From positions 1 through 64,000 of the forward strand of contig NZ_SLYB01000012.1 in the NCBI RefSeq assembly GCF_004340985.1: a DNA stretch of 64,000 bases, given 5' to 3'. Below are positions 37,224-46,240 of the stretch, piece after piece; positions within the stretch are counted from its first letter, which is position 1; every line of letters begins with the position of its first letter. The stretch is from Cricetibacter osteomyelitidis (GTDB taxonomy: Bacteria > Pseudomonadota > Gammaproteobacteria > Enterobacterales > Pasteurellaceae). The position numbers were made by a program, and so were the translations under genes. The notes beneath the pieces are model-generated. The model ran no database searches. It saw only the letters and a program-made list of their open reading frames with translations, and was not told the DNA's origin.

Positions 37224-37808
37224 ATGTTTAAGCAAATTTTAATGATTACCGCCTTGCTTGCCTTGACCGCTTGTTCAAGCTCGGTAGATCAAACTCATGC
37301 ACGTTATCAATCGAACAAGACCGGATCATATGGCAGTAAAGACGAGGTTCAATTAAATAAATTTATCGTCAATATCAGAACCAACCAACCGCATAATTTC
37401 GGTGCTGATGAAAATGATGCAGCTGTATTCAACAGGAAATCTCACGCAGTTATCGCGAACAAAAAACTTTCTCAAGTATTCCAAGAATGGCATGGCACGC
37501 GTTATCGTTTAGGCGGCACCGGTAAACGCGGGATCGATTGCTCGGCATTTATGCGTGAAGTTTTTGAACAAGCCTTTGGAATGAGCCTGCCGCGTTCAAC
37601 ATCTGAACAACGCCATATAGGTCGGAATATTGCCAAAAGCCAGTTGAAAGTCGGCGATTTAGTATTTTTCCGCAGAAATAATCACGTTGGAGTGTATATT
37701 GGTGAAGGGCGTTTCATGCACGCCAGCTCCCGTCAAGGTGTCACCATCAGTTCATTAAGCGAAAGCTACTGGGCGAGAAATTATACTCAATCCCGTCGCG
37801 TATTATAA
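37224..37808 (+). CDS. NlpC/P60 lipoprotein, probable murein endopeptidase (MepS/NlpC-like)
   Basis: A 194-residue lipoprotein with lipobox LTAC (Cys17). The C-terminal NlpC/P60 domain has the catalytic Cys106 in GIDCSAFMREVFEQAFG, His154 in NNHVGVYIG and a third polar residue near His166 in FMHASS. These enzymes cut peptide cross-links in peptidoglycan, allowing wall growth. It could be the equivalent of MepS (Spr) or of NlpC; the sequence does not decide. It is monocistronic with a strong terminator. Confidence 0.88.
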   Translation: MFKQILMITALLALTACSSSVDQTHARYQSNKTGSYGSKDEVQLNKFIVNIRTNQPHNFGADENDAAVFNRKSHAVIANKKLSQVFQEWHGTRYRLGGTGKRGIDCSAFMREVFEQAFGMSLPRSTSEQRHIGRNIAKSQLKVGDLVFFRRNNHVGVYIGEGRFMHASSRQGVTISSLSESYWARNYTQSRRVL

Positions 37809-37825
37809 TCATGTAATTCAATGAT

Positions 37826-37857
37826 AAAGAAGGAAATCTTTTGATTTCCTTCTTTGT
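37826..37857. terminator. Bidirectional terminator after the NlpC/P60 gene
   Basis: A perfect 13-bp stem (aaagaaggaaatc / gatttccttcttt) with loop tttt lies between convergent genes. Confidence 0.85.
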
Positions 37858-37860
37858 TAT

Positions 37861-38109
37861 TTATGATTTTGATGATAAAAATCCCATTCTTTGATGATAA
37901 AAATCCCATTCTTCAATTACACGGCCGTCAGGCAAATGACAGATACCGTATTCATTGCCTTGTTTATCTTTCTTAATTTCTAAAGTACCCCCTTGCGCAA
38001 CGCAATATTCGCTGGCAGGGTTAGCCATACCGATGTTCGGTTTGTCTGTATCATTGGCACAGGCCGATAACATCATTGAAGCACAAGACGTTGAAACTAA
38101 TTTCTTCAT
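37861..38109 (-). CDS. Small DUF333-type lipoprotein with a rewritten C-terminus
   Basis: An 82-residue lipoprotein: lipobox LSAC (Cys17), then the DUF333 pattern NPASEYCVAQGGTLEIKKD, YGICHLPDGRVIEEWDFY. The function is unknown; related proteins are small periplasmic or outer-membrane lipoproteins. The last codons lie in a 22-bp tandem duplication (37868-37911). With one copy the protein would end HQNHK; with two it ends HQRMGFLSSKS. Confidence 0.82.
   Translation of the reverse strand: MKKLVSTSCASMMLSACANDTDKPNIGMANPASEYCVAQGGTLEIKKDKQGNEYGICHLPDGRVIEEWDFYHQRMGFLSSKS
37868..37911. repeat. Perfect 22-bp tandem duplication at the end of the DUF333 gene
   Basis: Positions 37868-37889 and 37890-37911 are identical and adjacent (each begins tttgatgata). 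Because 22 is not a multiple of three, the second copy is read in a different frame. Confidence 0.95.
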
Positions 38110-38245
38110 TTTGAATCTTCCGGTATAAATTTGATTATCGTCAGCAAAACTGTGATCTTGCTTCCATAAATAAACAATGATTTGTTAAAAAAATTTTCTT
38201 TTATTATACCGTTCTTTAGTATGAAAGAGAGATAAAGGAGAGCAG

Positions 38246-39049
38246 ATGAAAAAATTAATTTTATTATTGGCCTTAGTCAGCGGTTATGTTGCGGCGGATT
38301 TGCCGTTGATGTTGTTGGATACGTATGAAAATCAAGAAATTCAAGGCTGGACGATGAGTGAAAAATTAGATGGCATTCGAGGCTATTGGAACGGCAAACA
38401 ATTATTATCACGACAAGGCAATCCTTTTTCAGTCCCTCATTATTTTACCGAACATTTTCCGCCTTTTGCCATTGACGGCGAGTTGTTCAGCCAACGTAAT
38501 CAGTTTGAACAAATTTCCACGATTGTGCGTTCCACCGAAGATAAAGGCTGGGATCGTTTAAAACTCTATGTATTTGATGTGCCGCACGCAGCAGGCAATT
38601 TATTTGAGCGACTAGCCGTATTAGAACAGTATTTAAAACAACATCCCAATCCCTATATTCAAATTATTCAACAGATCCCTGTGCAAGAAAAATCTGAACT
38701 TACCGCCTATTTGCAGCATGTTGAATCATTAGGTGGTGAAGGCGTTGTGGTGCGTAATCCAAATGTGCCATATGAAACCAAACGCAGTTCGCAAATTTTA
38801 AAATTTAAGACCGCACTTGATGAAGAATGTACAGTTATTGCTCACCATAAAGGCAAAGGTCAATTTGAAAATGCTATGGGCAGCCTAACTTGTGAAAATC
38901 ATCGCGGGCAATTTAAAATCGGTTCGGGATTTAAACTAACAGATCGCATTAACCCGCCACCTATTGGTACGGTGATTACTTATAAATATCGGGGATTAAC
39001 AAAGAACGGCAAACCAAGATTTGCGACATATTGGCGAAAGAAAGAGTAG
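38246..39049 (+). CDS. Secreted ATP-dependent DNA ligase
   Basis: A 267-residue minimal ATP-type ligase like H. influenzae HI1182. A signal peptide (MKKLILLLALVSGYVAA) suggests export to the periplasm. The adenylated Lys40 is in SEKLDGIRGYWNG; further nucleotidyltransferase motifs are AIDGELF, LGGEGVVVRNP and ILKFKTALDEECTVI. A short OB-fold ends the protein (GTVITYKYRGLTKNGKPRF). This is separate from the replicative NAD-dependent ligase. A role in repairing DNA taken up by transformation has been proposed; that is inference. AAAGGAG precedes the ATG. Confidence 0.9.
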   Translation: MKKLILLLALVSGYVAADLPLMLLDTYENQEIQGWTMSEKLDGIRGYWNGKQLLSRQGNPFSVPHYFTEHFPPFAIDGELFSQRNQFEQISTIVRSTEDKGWDRLKLYVFDVPHAAGNLFERLAVLEQYLKQHPNPYIQIIQQIPVQEKSELTAYLQHVESLGGEGVVVRNPNVPYETKRSSQILKFKTALDEECTVIAHHKGKGQFENAMGSLTCENHRGQFKIGSGFKLTDRINPPPIGTVITYKYRGLTKNGKPRFATYWRKKE

Positions 39050-39108
39050 GTAGAGGGGCTTATTTTGAAATTTATTTCGCAAATTCCCCTCTCGCCTTTG
39101 GGGCACAT

Positions 39109-39130
39109 ACTCTCTCGTAAACGAGAGAGT
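39109..39130. repeat. GTAAAC-loop intergenic hairpin, copy B
   Basis: actctctcg / cgagagagt (39109-39117 with 39122-39130) with loop TAAA, between the ligase gene and the convergent cysS. It may also serve as the terminator. Confidence 0.7.
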
Positions 39131-39135
39131 GGAAA

Positions 39136-40515
39136 TTACCCCTTACGCCAAGTCGTGCCGTTAGCACCGTCTTCCAGCAGCACTCCCATTTCAGTGAGTT
39201 TATTGCGGGCTTCATCTGCAGCCGGCCAGTTTTTGGCTGCACGGGCTTCATTGCGTTGTTTGATTAAGGTTTCGATAAGTGCCACTTCGTCATCATCGGA
39301 ACCTGCTTGCAGAAATTGTTCCGGATCTTGATATAAAATGCCGAGTACAGCCGCTAATTCACGCAAACGTGCGGCTAAACCATTAGCACGTACTATATCT
39401 TCCGTTTTAAGCTTATTTACCTCGCGAGCTATTTCAAATAATACCGCTAATGCTCCCGGTGTGTTGAAATCATCGTTCATTGCGGCTTTAAAATCGTCAA
39501 TGTAATTTTCTCCGCCAAAAGCCACCGCACTTGCATCAGTGCCGCGTAATGCCGTATATAAACGCTCTAAGGCGTTGCGGGCGTTATCTAAGGCTTCTAA
39601 ATCGTAGTTTAATAAAGAACGATAATGTGCAGTTAAAAAGAAATAACGCAGGCTTTCCGCATCATATTTTTCCAACATAGTGCGAATGGTAAAGAAATTA
39701 CCTAAGGATTTTGACATTTTTTCTTTGTCGATAGTCAACATCCCTGTGTGCATCCAATAGTTCACATAATCGCCACTGTTGGCACAGCAGGATTGTGCTA
39801 TTTCATTTTCGTGGTGAGGGAACATCAAATCGGAACCGCCGCCATGAATATCAAAATGTTCGCCCAGTTCTTTGCTGTTCATTGCGGAACATTCGATATG
39901 CCAGCCCGGGCGGCCTTTTCCCCAAGGGGAATCCCAACTCGGTTCGTTCGGTTTAGACATTTTCCACAGCACAAAATCCATCGGATTGCGTTTAATGCTT
40001 TTGATTTCAACGCGAGCACCCGCTTGCAGCTGCGCTAAATTTTGACGGGATAATACACCGTATTTTTTGAAACTTTCCACATCAAACATCACATCACCGT
40101 CTTGTGCCACATAAGCGTGACCATTGGCGATAAGGCGTTGCACCATGGCGATAATCTCAGGAATATGATGGGTGGCACGCGGTTCGATATCCGGGCGTTG
40201 AATGTTTAAGGCATCGAAATCTTTATGCATTTCAGCGATCATACGATCTACAAGCTCGTCACAGGTTTCATCGTTTTCCAATGCCCGTTTGATGATTTTA
40301 TCGTCCACGTCGGTAATATTACGGACATAGGTTAAATTGTAGCCTAAATAACGCAAATAACGGGTAATCACATCAAAAGAAACGAAGGTTCTGCCGTGAC
40401 CGAAATGGCACAGGTCATAAACTGTCACACCGCATACATACATACCTATATTGTTTTCGCGGATAGGTTTGAATACTTCTTTTTCTCTTGTGAGGGTATT
40501 GAAAATTTTTAGCAT
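39136..40515 (-). CDS. cysS: Cysteinyl-tRNA synthetase
   Basis: 459 residues, class I synthetase. The N-terminal [20 protein letters not shown]-like region holds the HIGH motif (HFGHGR) and a zinc Cys; [13 protein letters not shown] carries [13 protein letters not shown] holds further zinc ligands. The C-terminal helical domain is complete (ending in [12 protein letters not shown]). It is divergent from ppiB across about 100 bp that includes an uptake signal. Confidence 0.97.
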   Translation of the reverse strand: MLKIFNTLTREKEVFKPIRENNIGMYVCGVTVYDLCHFGHGRTFVSFDVITRYLRYLGYNLTYVRNITDVDDKIIKRALENDETCDELVDRMIAEMHKDFDALNIQRPDIEPRATHHIPEIIAMVQRLIANGHAYVAQDGDVMFDVESFKKYGVLSRQNLAQLQAGARVEIKSIKRNPMDFVLWKMSKPNEPSWDSPWGKGRPGWHIECSAMNSKELGEHFDIHGGGSDLMFPHHENEIAQSCCANSGDYVNYWMHTGMLTIDKEKMSKSLGNFFTIRTMLEKYDAESLRYFFLTAHYRSLLNYDLEALDNARNALERLYTALRGTDASAVAFGGENYIDDFKAAMNDDFNTPGALAVLFEIAREVNKLKTEDIVRANGLAARLRELAAVLGILYQDPEQFLQAGSDDDEVALIETLIKQRNEARAAKNWPAADEARNKLTEMGVLLEDGANGTTWRKG

Positions 40516-40616
40516 TGGATATCTCTGATTTAAATGAACTAATTACCGCACTTTATAGCACTTTTCCACAATTTATGAAATAATGACGATCTTGAATTTT
40601 CATAAGGATGATTAAA

Positions 40617-41126
40617 ATGATTACATTACATACAAATTTCGGCGATATTAAAATCGCATTAAACAGCGAAAAAGCACCGATTACCGCAGAAAACTTCTTA
40701 AATTACTGCAAAGACGGTTTCTATAATAACACAATTTTTCACCGTGTTATTGACGGATTTATGATCCAAGGCGGCGGTATGGAAGCCGGCATGAAAGAAA
40801 AACGCACCAATGCACCGATTCAAAACGAAGCGAACAATCGTTTAAGCAACAAACGCGGCACTATTGCAATGGCTCGTACATCAGATCCTCATTCAGCCAG
40901 CTCGCAATTTTTCATTAATGTAGCAGATAACAATTTCTTAGACTATCGCTCAAAAGAAATGCACGGTCGTGAAGTGGTGCAAGAATGGGGCTACTGCGTA
41001 TTCGGTGAAGTGGTTGAAGGTATGGATGTGGTAGATAAAATCAAAGGCGTCAAAACCGGCAATAAAGGCTTCCATCAAGATGTACCAAAAGATGATGTAG
41101 TGATTACATCGGTGACTGTGGAATAA
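40617..41126 (+). CDS. ppiB: Cytoplasmic peptidyl-prolyl cis-trans isomerase B (cyclophilin)
   Basis: 169 residues, with no signal peptide, so cytosolic. Cyclophilin landmarks are [13 protein letters not shown], the [13 protein letters not shown] active site and [15 protein letters not shown]. The ATG at 40617 is spaced correctly from AAGGA; another in-frame ATG at 40608 overlaps that site. The same cysS/ppiB divergent pair occurs in enteric bacteria. Confidence 0.97.
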   Translation: MITLHTNFGDIKIALNSEKAPITAENFLNYCKDGFYNNTIFHRVIDGFMIQGGGMEAGMKEKRTNAPIQNEANNRLSNKRGTIAMARTSDPHSASSQFFINVADNNFLDYRSKEMHGREVVQEWGYCVFGEVVEGMDVVDKIKGVKTGNKGFHQDVPKDDVVITSVTVE

Positions 41127-41152
41127 TTGATTTTCCTCTCTTCCTGCGCACA

Positions 41153-41173
41153 CTCTCCCGTAAACGGAGAGAG
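41153..41173. repeat. GTAAAC-loop intergenic hairpin, copy C
   Basis: ctctcccg, loop TAAA, cggagag forms a stem with one bulged C. The flanking CACACTCTC resembles copy B. It lies between ppiB and yjjV. Confidence 0.6.
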
Positions 41174-41185
41174 GAAGTTTAATCT

Positions 41186-41986
41186 ATGTTTAAATTTTTT
41201 GACACCCATACCCATTTAGATTACGTACGGCAATCCACCAGAGAATCACTGGCGGATTTACTCGCCGGAGCAAGTGCGGTAGGCGTGGAGAAAATTTTAA
41301 TTGTGGCGGTGATGGCAGCGGATTTTAAAACTATCCGTAAAATGACCGCACTTTTTCCCGAACAGCTTTATTGCGGTTTAGGTTTGCATCCTTTGCATTT
41401 AAAACAGCATCAGACTGAGCATTTAGATTTATTGGCAAAAATGTTTTCGCAACGTTCGGCAAATTGTACCGCAGTGGCGGAAATCGGTTTAGAGCGGGCG
41501 GTTCCCGAATTGCTGACTTATGAACATTGGCAGAAGCAATGCGATTTTTTTGAAGCCCAATTACAACTGGCGAAGCAATATCATCTGCCGGTGAATATTC
41601 ATTCCCGTAAAGCCCACGATCACATTTTCACCTTTTTAAAACGTATTCAACCACCAAAGTGCGGTGTGATTCATGGATTTTCCGGCAGTTATGAGCAGGC
41701 AAAACGCTTTGTGGATTTAGGTTACAAAATCGGTGTAGGCGGAACCATTACTTACGAACGGGCTAATAAAACCCGTCAAGCGATTGCTAAATTGCCCTTA
41801 GATAGTTTGCTGTTGGAAACCGATAGTCCTGATATGCCGGTGTTTGGTTTTCAGGGGCAGCCTAATCGTCCGGAACGCATTATTAATGTATTTAACGCTT
41901 TATGCGAGCTAAAAAAAATGCCGCCGGAGATTATTGCGGAGACCATTTGGCGGCATTCGATAAACATGTTTGCAGTGGTGAAATAA
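41186..41986 (+). CDS. yjjV: TatD-family metal-dependent hydrolase YjjV
   Basis: 266 residues, TIM-barrel metal hydrolase. Metal ligands: His in FFDTHTHLDY, Glu in VAEIGLE, His in NIHSRKAH, His in GVIHGFSGS, and Asp in LLLETDSPDMP. GYKIGVGGTITYERANKTR and GFQGQPNRPE match E. coli YjjV rather than TatD or YcfH. TatD relatives act on DNA or small phosphorylated substrates; the exact substrate is unknown. Three uptake signals lie within this short gene. Confidence 0.9.
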   Translation: MFKFFDTHTHLDYVRQSTRESLADLLAGASAVGVEKILIVAVMAADFKTIRKMTALFPEQLYCGLGLHPLHLKQHQTEHLDLLAKMFSQRSANCTAVAEIGLERAVPELLTYEHWQKQCDFFEAQLQLAKQYHLPVNIHSRKAHDHIFTFLKRIQPPKCGVIHGFSGSYEQAKRFVDLGYKIGVGGTITYERANKTRQAIAKLPLDSLLLETDSPDMPVFGFQGQPNRPERIINVFNALCELKKMPPEIIAETIWRHSINMFAVVK

Positions 41987-42015
41987 GGGCGCATATGCTG
42001 CCCCTTATTCAATCT
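41982..42015. terminator. Hairpin between convergent yjjV and the Kef antiporter gene
   Basis: aataaggg / cccttatt (41982-41989 with 42002-42009) overlaps the yjjV stop codon. The inner sequence gcatatgc can pair further. T-tracts are modest. Confidence 0.5.
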
Positions 42016-42018
42016 GTT

Positions 42019-43977
42019 TTAAGCTGATGATTTATCTTCCTGTGCAGTTTCGGATTTATCATCATTATTTTTCGAATATTCATTTTCAACCTCAGGGAAA
42101 TCCGTGTTCAGCTCTTCTTTCGTGGTTTCGTCTGTCAATAAACCGTCATTGGCGATTAGTGCCTGCAATAACGCGGCGGTTTCCTGATCATATTGTTTCG
42201 CAGCATAAATAAGTGCTTTGTTTTTAAAGGCTTCGATTTCCGGATCATAATATTCCGCTAAATGTTTTAAACCTGTACGATTGCGTTCAAAGAACAATTG
42301 AGCCAGCATTTTCGCTTTTTCCGTTTCAATGCCCAGTTTTTCTAATGCGTAACGTCCGGCACGTACGGCGGAGTCGAAGGTTTCCCGCACAATAGCCGTG
42401 CCGATGTCTTCTTGATAAATATTATATACTGCACGACGATCATAAGCGCGGGCAACAACCGGTAATTCTGGAAAATGCTGATGTAAATAATGCACGATTT
42501 GTAATGTTTGTTCTTGGTTGTCAATGGCAACCACAACCAATTTGGCATCTTTTACGCCTGCTGCTTCCAGCAATGTAGGTTGTGAGGCATCGCCGAAATA
42601 GGTTTTAACACCGATCATCGACATACCTTCAGTAATATGCGGATCGTGGTCGATGATGGTGGTCGGATAGCCACAGCTATTTAATATACCATTGACGACT
42701 TGTCCGAAACGTCCGTGTCCCAACACGAGAATAGGATTTGCTTCTTCAATCGTGTCTTGCTGACGTTCGCCTTTTTTATGGAAGCGCGGTATCAACACTT
42801 TGTCATATAAAATAAATAGTAGTGGTGCGAACACCATAGAAAGCGTGACAACTAATAATAAAATATCGGAATATTCTTGGCTGATTAAGGCATTTTGTAC
42901 GCCGAAGGTGAGTAATACAAAACCGAATTCCCCTGCTTGAGCCAAGCTGAGTGCGAACAAATAGGTGTCCAAACCTTTTAAACGGAAGGCTTTGCCGAGT
43001 AAAAACAACACCACGAATTTGATTACAATGATAGCAAGCGTCAAACCGATGATTAAAAAGAAGTTGCTGAATAATAAACCGAATTGAATACTGGCTCCCA
43101 CGGTAATAAAGAATAAGCCGAGCAATAAGCCTTTAAACGGTTCCAGCGTGCTTTCCAGTGCGTGACGATATTCGTTATTTGCCAAAACGACACCGGCGAG
43201 GAAGGTGCCTAAAGCCGGTGATAAGCCGATTAATGACATTAATAATGCGATACCGACAACTAAAGTCAATGCAAAGAAAATAAAAATTTCTTGTGAACGG
43301 GTGGAGGCAATATAGCGAAATACGGGGCGAGCCAAATAATGCCCCGCGACGATAATCACTGAAATTGCAAATGTAGTAATTACGGTTTTTGTGATTGCAC
43401 TGGCGTGTTCTAATAAATTTAAGGAGGAATGAGCGGATACGCTGATAGTGGAATTGGTGAGTTCCGGTAATGCCAATAAAGGTAAGAGTGCCAACATTGG
43501 GATAACGGCAATATCTTGGAATAACAATACCGAAAAGCTGCTTTGTCCGCCGGGACTGCTAAGCAGGTTTTTTTCTCCCAGGGTTTGTAAGACGATTGCC
43601 GTTGATGATAATGAAAAAATACAGCCGATAGTGACCGCACTTTGCCATGCTACACCGCATAAATAGGCTAAGAAGGCAATGGCAGCGGCAGTTAACATCA
43701 CTTGTAAACCACCTAATCCGAGCAGCTTGGAACGTAATTTCCATAATTTACTGGGTTCTAATTCAAGACCTACTAAAAACAGCATCATCACGACACCGAA
43801 TTCGGCAACGTGTTGAATTGTTTCGGTTTCTTTTCCTACCAAACCTAAGGTCGGTCCGATAAATACACCGGCTATCAAATAACCGAGGACCGAACCTAAG
43901 CCGAGTTTTTTTGACAGTGGAACAGTGATTACGGCGGCACTGAGATAAATAAATATGTAGAGTAGAACAGCGGTCAT
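42019..43977 (-). CDS. Kef-type potassium/proton antiporter with RCK domain
   Basis: 652-residue CPA2 transporter. About twelve membrane segments fill the first 390 residues (GSVLGYLIAGVFIGPTLGL, FLVGLELEP, LFQDIAVIPMLALLPLLALP). A cytosolic RCK/TrkA-N domain follows with the nucleotide motif LVLGHGRFGQVVNGIL near residue 410, then an acidic C-terminal tail. KefB and KefC are gated by glutathione; the subtype cannot be assigned here, and no kefG/kefF-type partner is adjacent. An uptake signal lies in the membrane domain. Confidence 0.88.
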   Translation of the reverse strand: MTAVLLYIFIYLSAAVITVPLSKKLGLGSVLGYLIAGVFIGPTLGLVGKETETIQHVAEFGVVMMLFLVGLELEPSKLWKLRSKLLGLGGLQVMLTAAAIAFLAYLCGVAWQSAVTIGCIFSLSSTAIVLQTLGEKNLLSSPGGQSSFSVLLFQDIAVIPMLALLPLLALPELTNSTISVSAHSSLNLLEHASAITKTVITTFAISVIIVAGHYLARPVFRYIASTRSQEIFIFFALTLVVGIALLMSLIGLSPALGTFLAGVVLANNEYRHALESTLEPFKGLLLGLFFITVGASIQFGLLFSNFFLIIGLTLAIIVIKFVVLFLLGKAFRLKGLDTYLFALSLAQAGEFGFVLLTFGVQNALISQEYSDILLLVVTLSMVFAPLLFILYDKVLIPRFHKKGERQQDTIEEANPILVLGHGRFGQVVNGILNSCGYPTTIIDHDPHITEGMSMIGVKTYFGDASQPTLLEAAGVKDAKLVVVAIDNQEQTLQIVHYLHQHFPELPVVARAYDRRAVYNIYQEDIGTAIVRETFDSAVRAGRYALEKLGIETEKAKMLAQLFFERNRTGLKHLAEYYDPEIEAFKNKALIYAAKQYDQETAALLQALIANDGLLTDETTKEELNTDFPEVENEYSKNNDDKSETAQEDKSSA

Positions 43978-44102
43978 AGTGGTTCCTTGAATAGAAAATG
44001 AGGTATTTTCATTCTACAAAAAATCTTGCTAAAAATCACCGCACTTTTTTGTTATTTTATGCTGATTTAGTGATATAGTTACAGCCACAGATTATTGCTA
44101 TT

Positions 44103-44291
44103 ATGACTGATTCATTGAACATTGCACAAACCCGTTACACGTCAAAACGTTTAGATACAGAATTTGATCTGCAGGCAAAAGGTATGCACAGTTCTGTGAT
44201 TGTGGCCTTAGGTTATCACGCTGACACCGATCCGAATGCAGCAAAACCAAAAGCCCGTTTAAGTGCAGAGCAAGTGTTTACTTATTTATAA
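44103..44291 (+). pseudogene. Internally deleted nitroreductase (NfsB-like) remnant
   Basis: A 62-codon open frame that joins a nitroreductase N-terminus (SLNIAQTRYTSKR) directly to a nitroreductase C-terminus (LDTEFDLQAKGMHSSVIVAL, GYHADTDPNAAKPKARL). Family proteins have about 217 residues, so some 150 codons of the FMN- and substrate-binding core are missing, with the frame kept. As drawn, it cannot be an active flavoenzyme. It lies directly upstream of metY. The alternative, a genuine small protein, is less likely. Confidence 0.7.
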
Positions 44292-44316
44292 AAATTACAT
44301 AAATAGGATAACTAAT

Positions 44317-45585
44317 ATGAAATTTGAAACCCAATGTTTACACGCGGGCTACAGCCCGAAAAACGGCGAGCCGCGTGTATTCCCTATCGTACAAAGTACC
44401 ACCTTTACTTATGACTCTTCCGAATCCATCGCAAAATTATTTAAACTGGAAGAGGCGGGCTCCTTTTATACCCGTCTTGAAAACCCGACTAACAGTGCCG
44501 TAGAAAATAAAATAGCCGCATTGGAAGGCGGTGTCGGTGCACTTTGCACATCGTCCGGACAGGCGGCAACCTTTTATGCACTGATGAATATTCTTTCCGC
44601 CGGCGATCATTTTATTTCTGCCTCCACCATCTACGGCGGTACTTATAATTTATTCGCACACACCATGCAAAAAATGGGTATCAGCGTAACTTTTGTGGAT
44701 CAATATGCGTCTTTGGAAGTGCTTAAATCTGCGGTACGGCCGAATACTAAAGTCATTTTCGGCGAAACTATTGCTAACCCGGCATTGCGTGTGCTGGATA
44801 TTGAAAAATTTGCCGAACTTGCCAAATTTGCTAACGCACCGTTAATCATCGATAACACCTTCGCAACCCCTTATTTCTGCCGCCCATTTGAACATGGTGC
44901 CAATATTGTGGTGCACAGCACATCAAAATATATGGACGGTCATGCGGTCGCACTTGGCGGTGCGATTGTAGATGGCGGTAATTTCGATTGGTCCGGTGAA
45001 AAATTTGCCGATTTTAATCAGCCGGATAACACCTATAACAATATTGTTTACACGCAAGCCTTCGGTAATCTCGCCTACATTATCAAAGCTCGAGTGCAAT
45101 TAATGCGGGATCTCGGTTCCACCCCTGCACCACAAAACAGTTTCCTATTGAATTTAGGCTTAGAAACCCTTGCGGTGCGTATGAAAGAACATGCCCGTAA
45201 CGGGCAATTAGCGGCAGAGTTCTTAGCCGAACATCCGATAGTGGAAACCGTCAATTATCCCGGTTTACCTACATCGCCAGATTATGCGTTAAAACAAAAA
45301 TACCTACCGAACGGCTTATGTGGCGTGTTATCTTTTGTGATTAAAGGCGGCAAGCCTGCGGCGGAACAATGGCTGAATGGGTTAAAACTCATTTCTCGCG
45401 AGGTGCACGTGGCGGATATTCGCACCTGTGCGTTACATCCGGCGAGTTCCACACACAGCCAAATGAACGAAGCGGAATTAGCCGCTGCTAAAATTCCGGC
45501 AGGAATGATTCGTTTATCTTGCGGTATCGAAAATATCGATGATTTAATTGGAGATATTACACAGGCTTTTGCTCACATTAAATGA
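44317..45585 (+). CDS. metY: O-acetylhomoserine sulfhydrylase-type PLP enzyme (MetY)
   Basis: 422-residue Cys/Met metabolism PLP enzyme that likely makes homocysteine from O-acetylhomoserine and sulfide. ETQCLHAGYSPKNGEPRVFP, LCTSSGQAATFYALMNIL, and the PLP-lysine motif VVHSTSKYMDGHAVALGGA are typical of MetY rather than MetB/MetC, including the family's roughly 420-residue length. The ATG at 44317 is preferred; an in-frame start at 44263 overlaps the nitroreductase remnant. It ends in a paired uptake-signal terminator. The cysE gene nearby also serves sulfur assimilation. Confidence 0.92.
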   Translation: MKFETQCLHAGYSPKNGEPRVFPIVQSTTFTYDSSESIAKLFKLEEAGSFYTRLENPTNSAVENKIAALEGGVGALCTSSGQAATFYALMNILSAGDHFISASTIYGGTYNLFAHTMQKMGISVTFVDQYASLEVLKSAVRPNTKVIFGETIANPALRVLDIEKFAELAKFANAPLIIDNTFATPYFCRPFEHGANIVVHSTSKYMDGHAVALGGAIVDGGNFDWSGEKFADFNQPDNTYNNIVYTQAFGNLAYIIKARVQLMRDLGSTPAPQNSFLLNLGLETLAVRMKEHARNGQLAAEFLAEHPIVETVNYPGLPTSPDYALKQKYLPNGLCGVLSFVIKGGKPAAEQWLNGLKLISREVHVADIRTCALHPASSTHSQMNEAELAAAKIPAGMIRLSCGIENIDDLIGDITQAFAHIK

Positions 45586-45589
45586 TTTG

Positions 45590-45632
45590 TAAAGTGCGGT
45601 AAAATTTTGAAAATTTTTACCGCACTTTTTAT
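45590..45632 (+). terminator. Paired uptake-signal terminator after metY
   Basis: aaagtgcggtaaaa (45591-45604) pairs with tttttaccgcacttt (45614-45628), followed by T-rich sequence. One complete uptake signal forms each arm. Confidence 0.9.
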
Positions 45633-45777
45633 TCTTTCATCAACGACATATGCTACTCGAATCCGATTAAATTTCCAACGAAAGTGTTTTTCTTTATTTG
45701 CTCAAAGCCCTTCCAACGGTTATACTTAACGCTTAATTTTATTAATCATTTTTTAACGATAACAAAACGAGAACAAA

Positions 45778-46224
45778 ATGGAAGAATTAACTTTTAGTCA
45801 AATGGCGACAGAATTTGTCAAAAACCATTCTTTGATGGTGATTGCTTGGATTGCCGTATTTGCAATGGTGGTGTACCAATTTTTTAAATCTGCAACATCT
45901 AAAGCCAAAGTGGTGGATAATGCCCAATTGACTCAATTAATTAATAAAGAAGATGCAAAAGTAATTGATGTACGTACGTTGGATGAGTTCCAACGCGGAC
46001 ATATTATTGGCAGTTTGCATATTTTACCGAGTGAAATCAAAACGAAGAACTTAGGTAAACTTGAACAACATAAAGATCTTCCGTTGATCGTGGCGGATGT
46101 CAACGGCGTATCCGCCAGCGGATTAGCCGAAGAGTTGGTCAAACAAGGCTTTGCCCGTGTGTACATTTTAAAAGAAGGTGTTACAGGCTGGCGTGGTGCT
46201 AATTTACCGTTAGTTAAACATTAA
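45778..46224 (+). CDS. yibN: Membrane-anchored rhodanese-like protein YibN, lacking cysteine
   Basis: 148 residues: one N-terminal membrane segment (about residues 17-37), then a rhodanese-like domain ([37 protein letters not shown]). The whole protein has no cysteine; the usual active-site loop reads [11 protein letters not shown], so sulfurtransferase activity is not expected. It heads the yibN-secB-gpsA-cysE order known from enteric bacteria, but grxC, which normally follows, is absent. Confidence 0.9.
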   Translation: MEELTFSQMATEFVKNHSLMVIAWIAVFAMVVYQFFKSATSKAKVVDNAQLTQLINKEDAKVIDVRTLDEFQRGHIIGSLHILPSEIKTKNLGKLEQHKDLPLIVADVNGVSASGLAEELVKQGFARVYILKEGVTGWRGANLPLVKH

Positions 46225-46240
46225 TCTCAAGGAACTAAAA

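Noticed and set aside
39065-39331. An 88-codon + strand frame after the ligase gene
   Set aside because: It runs through an intergenic hairpin and antisense to cysS, with no ribosome site or domain.
44103-44291. Treating the 62-codon frame as an ordinary small hypothetical gene
   Set aside because: Both ends match the two termini of NfsB-like nitroreductases, so an internally deleted remnant explains it better.
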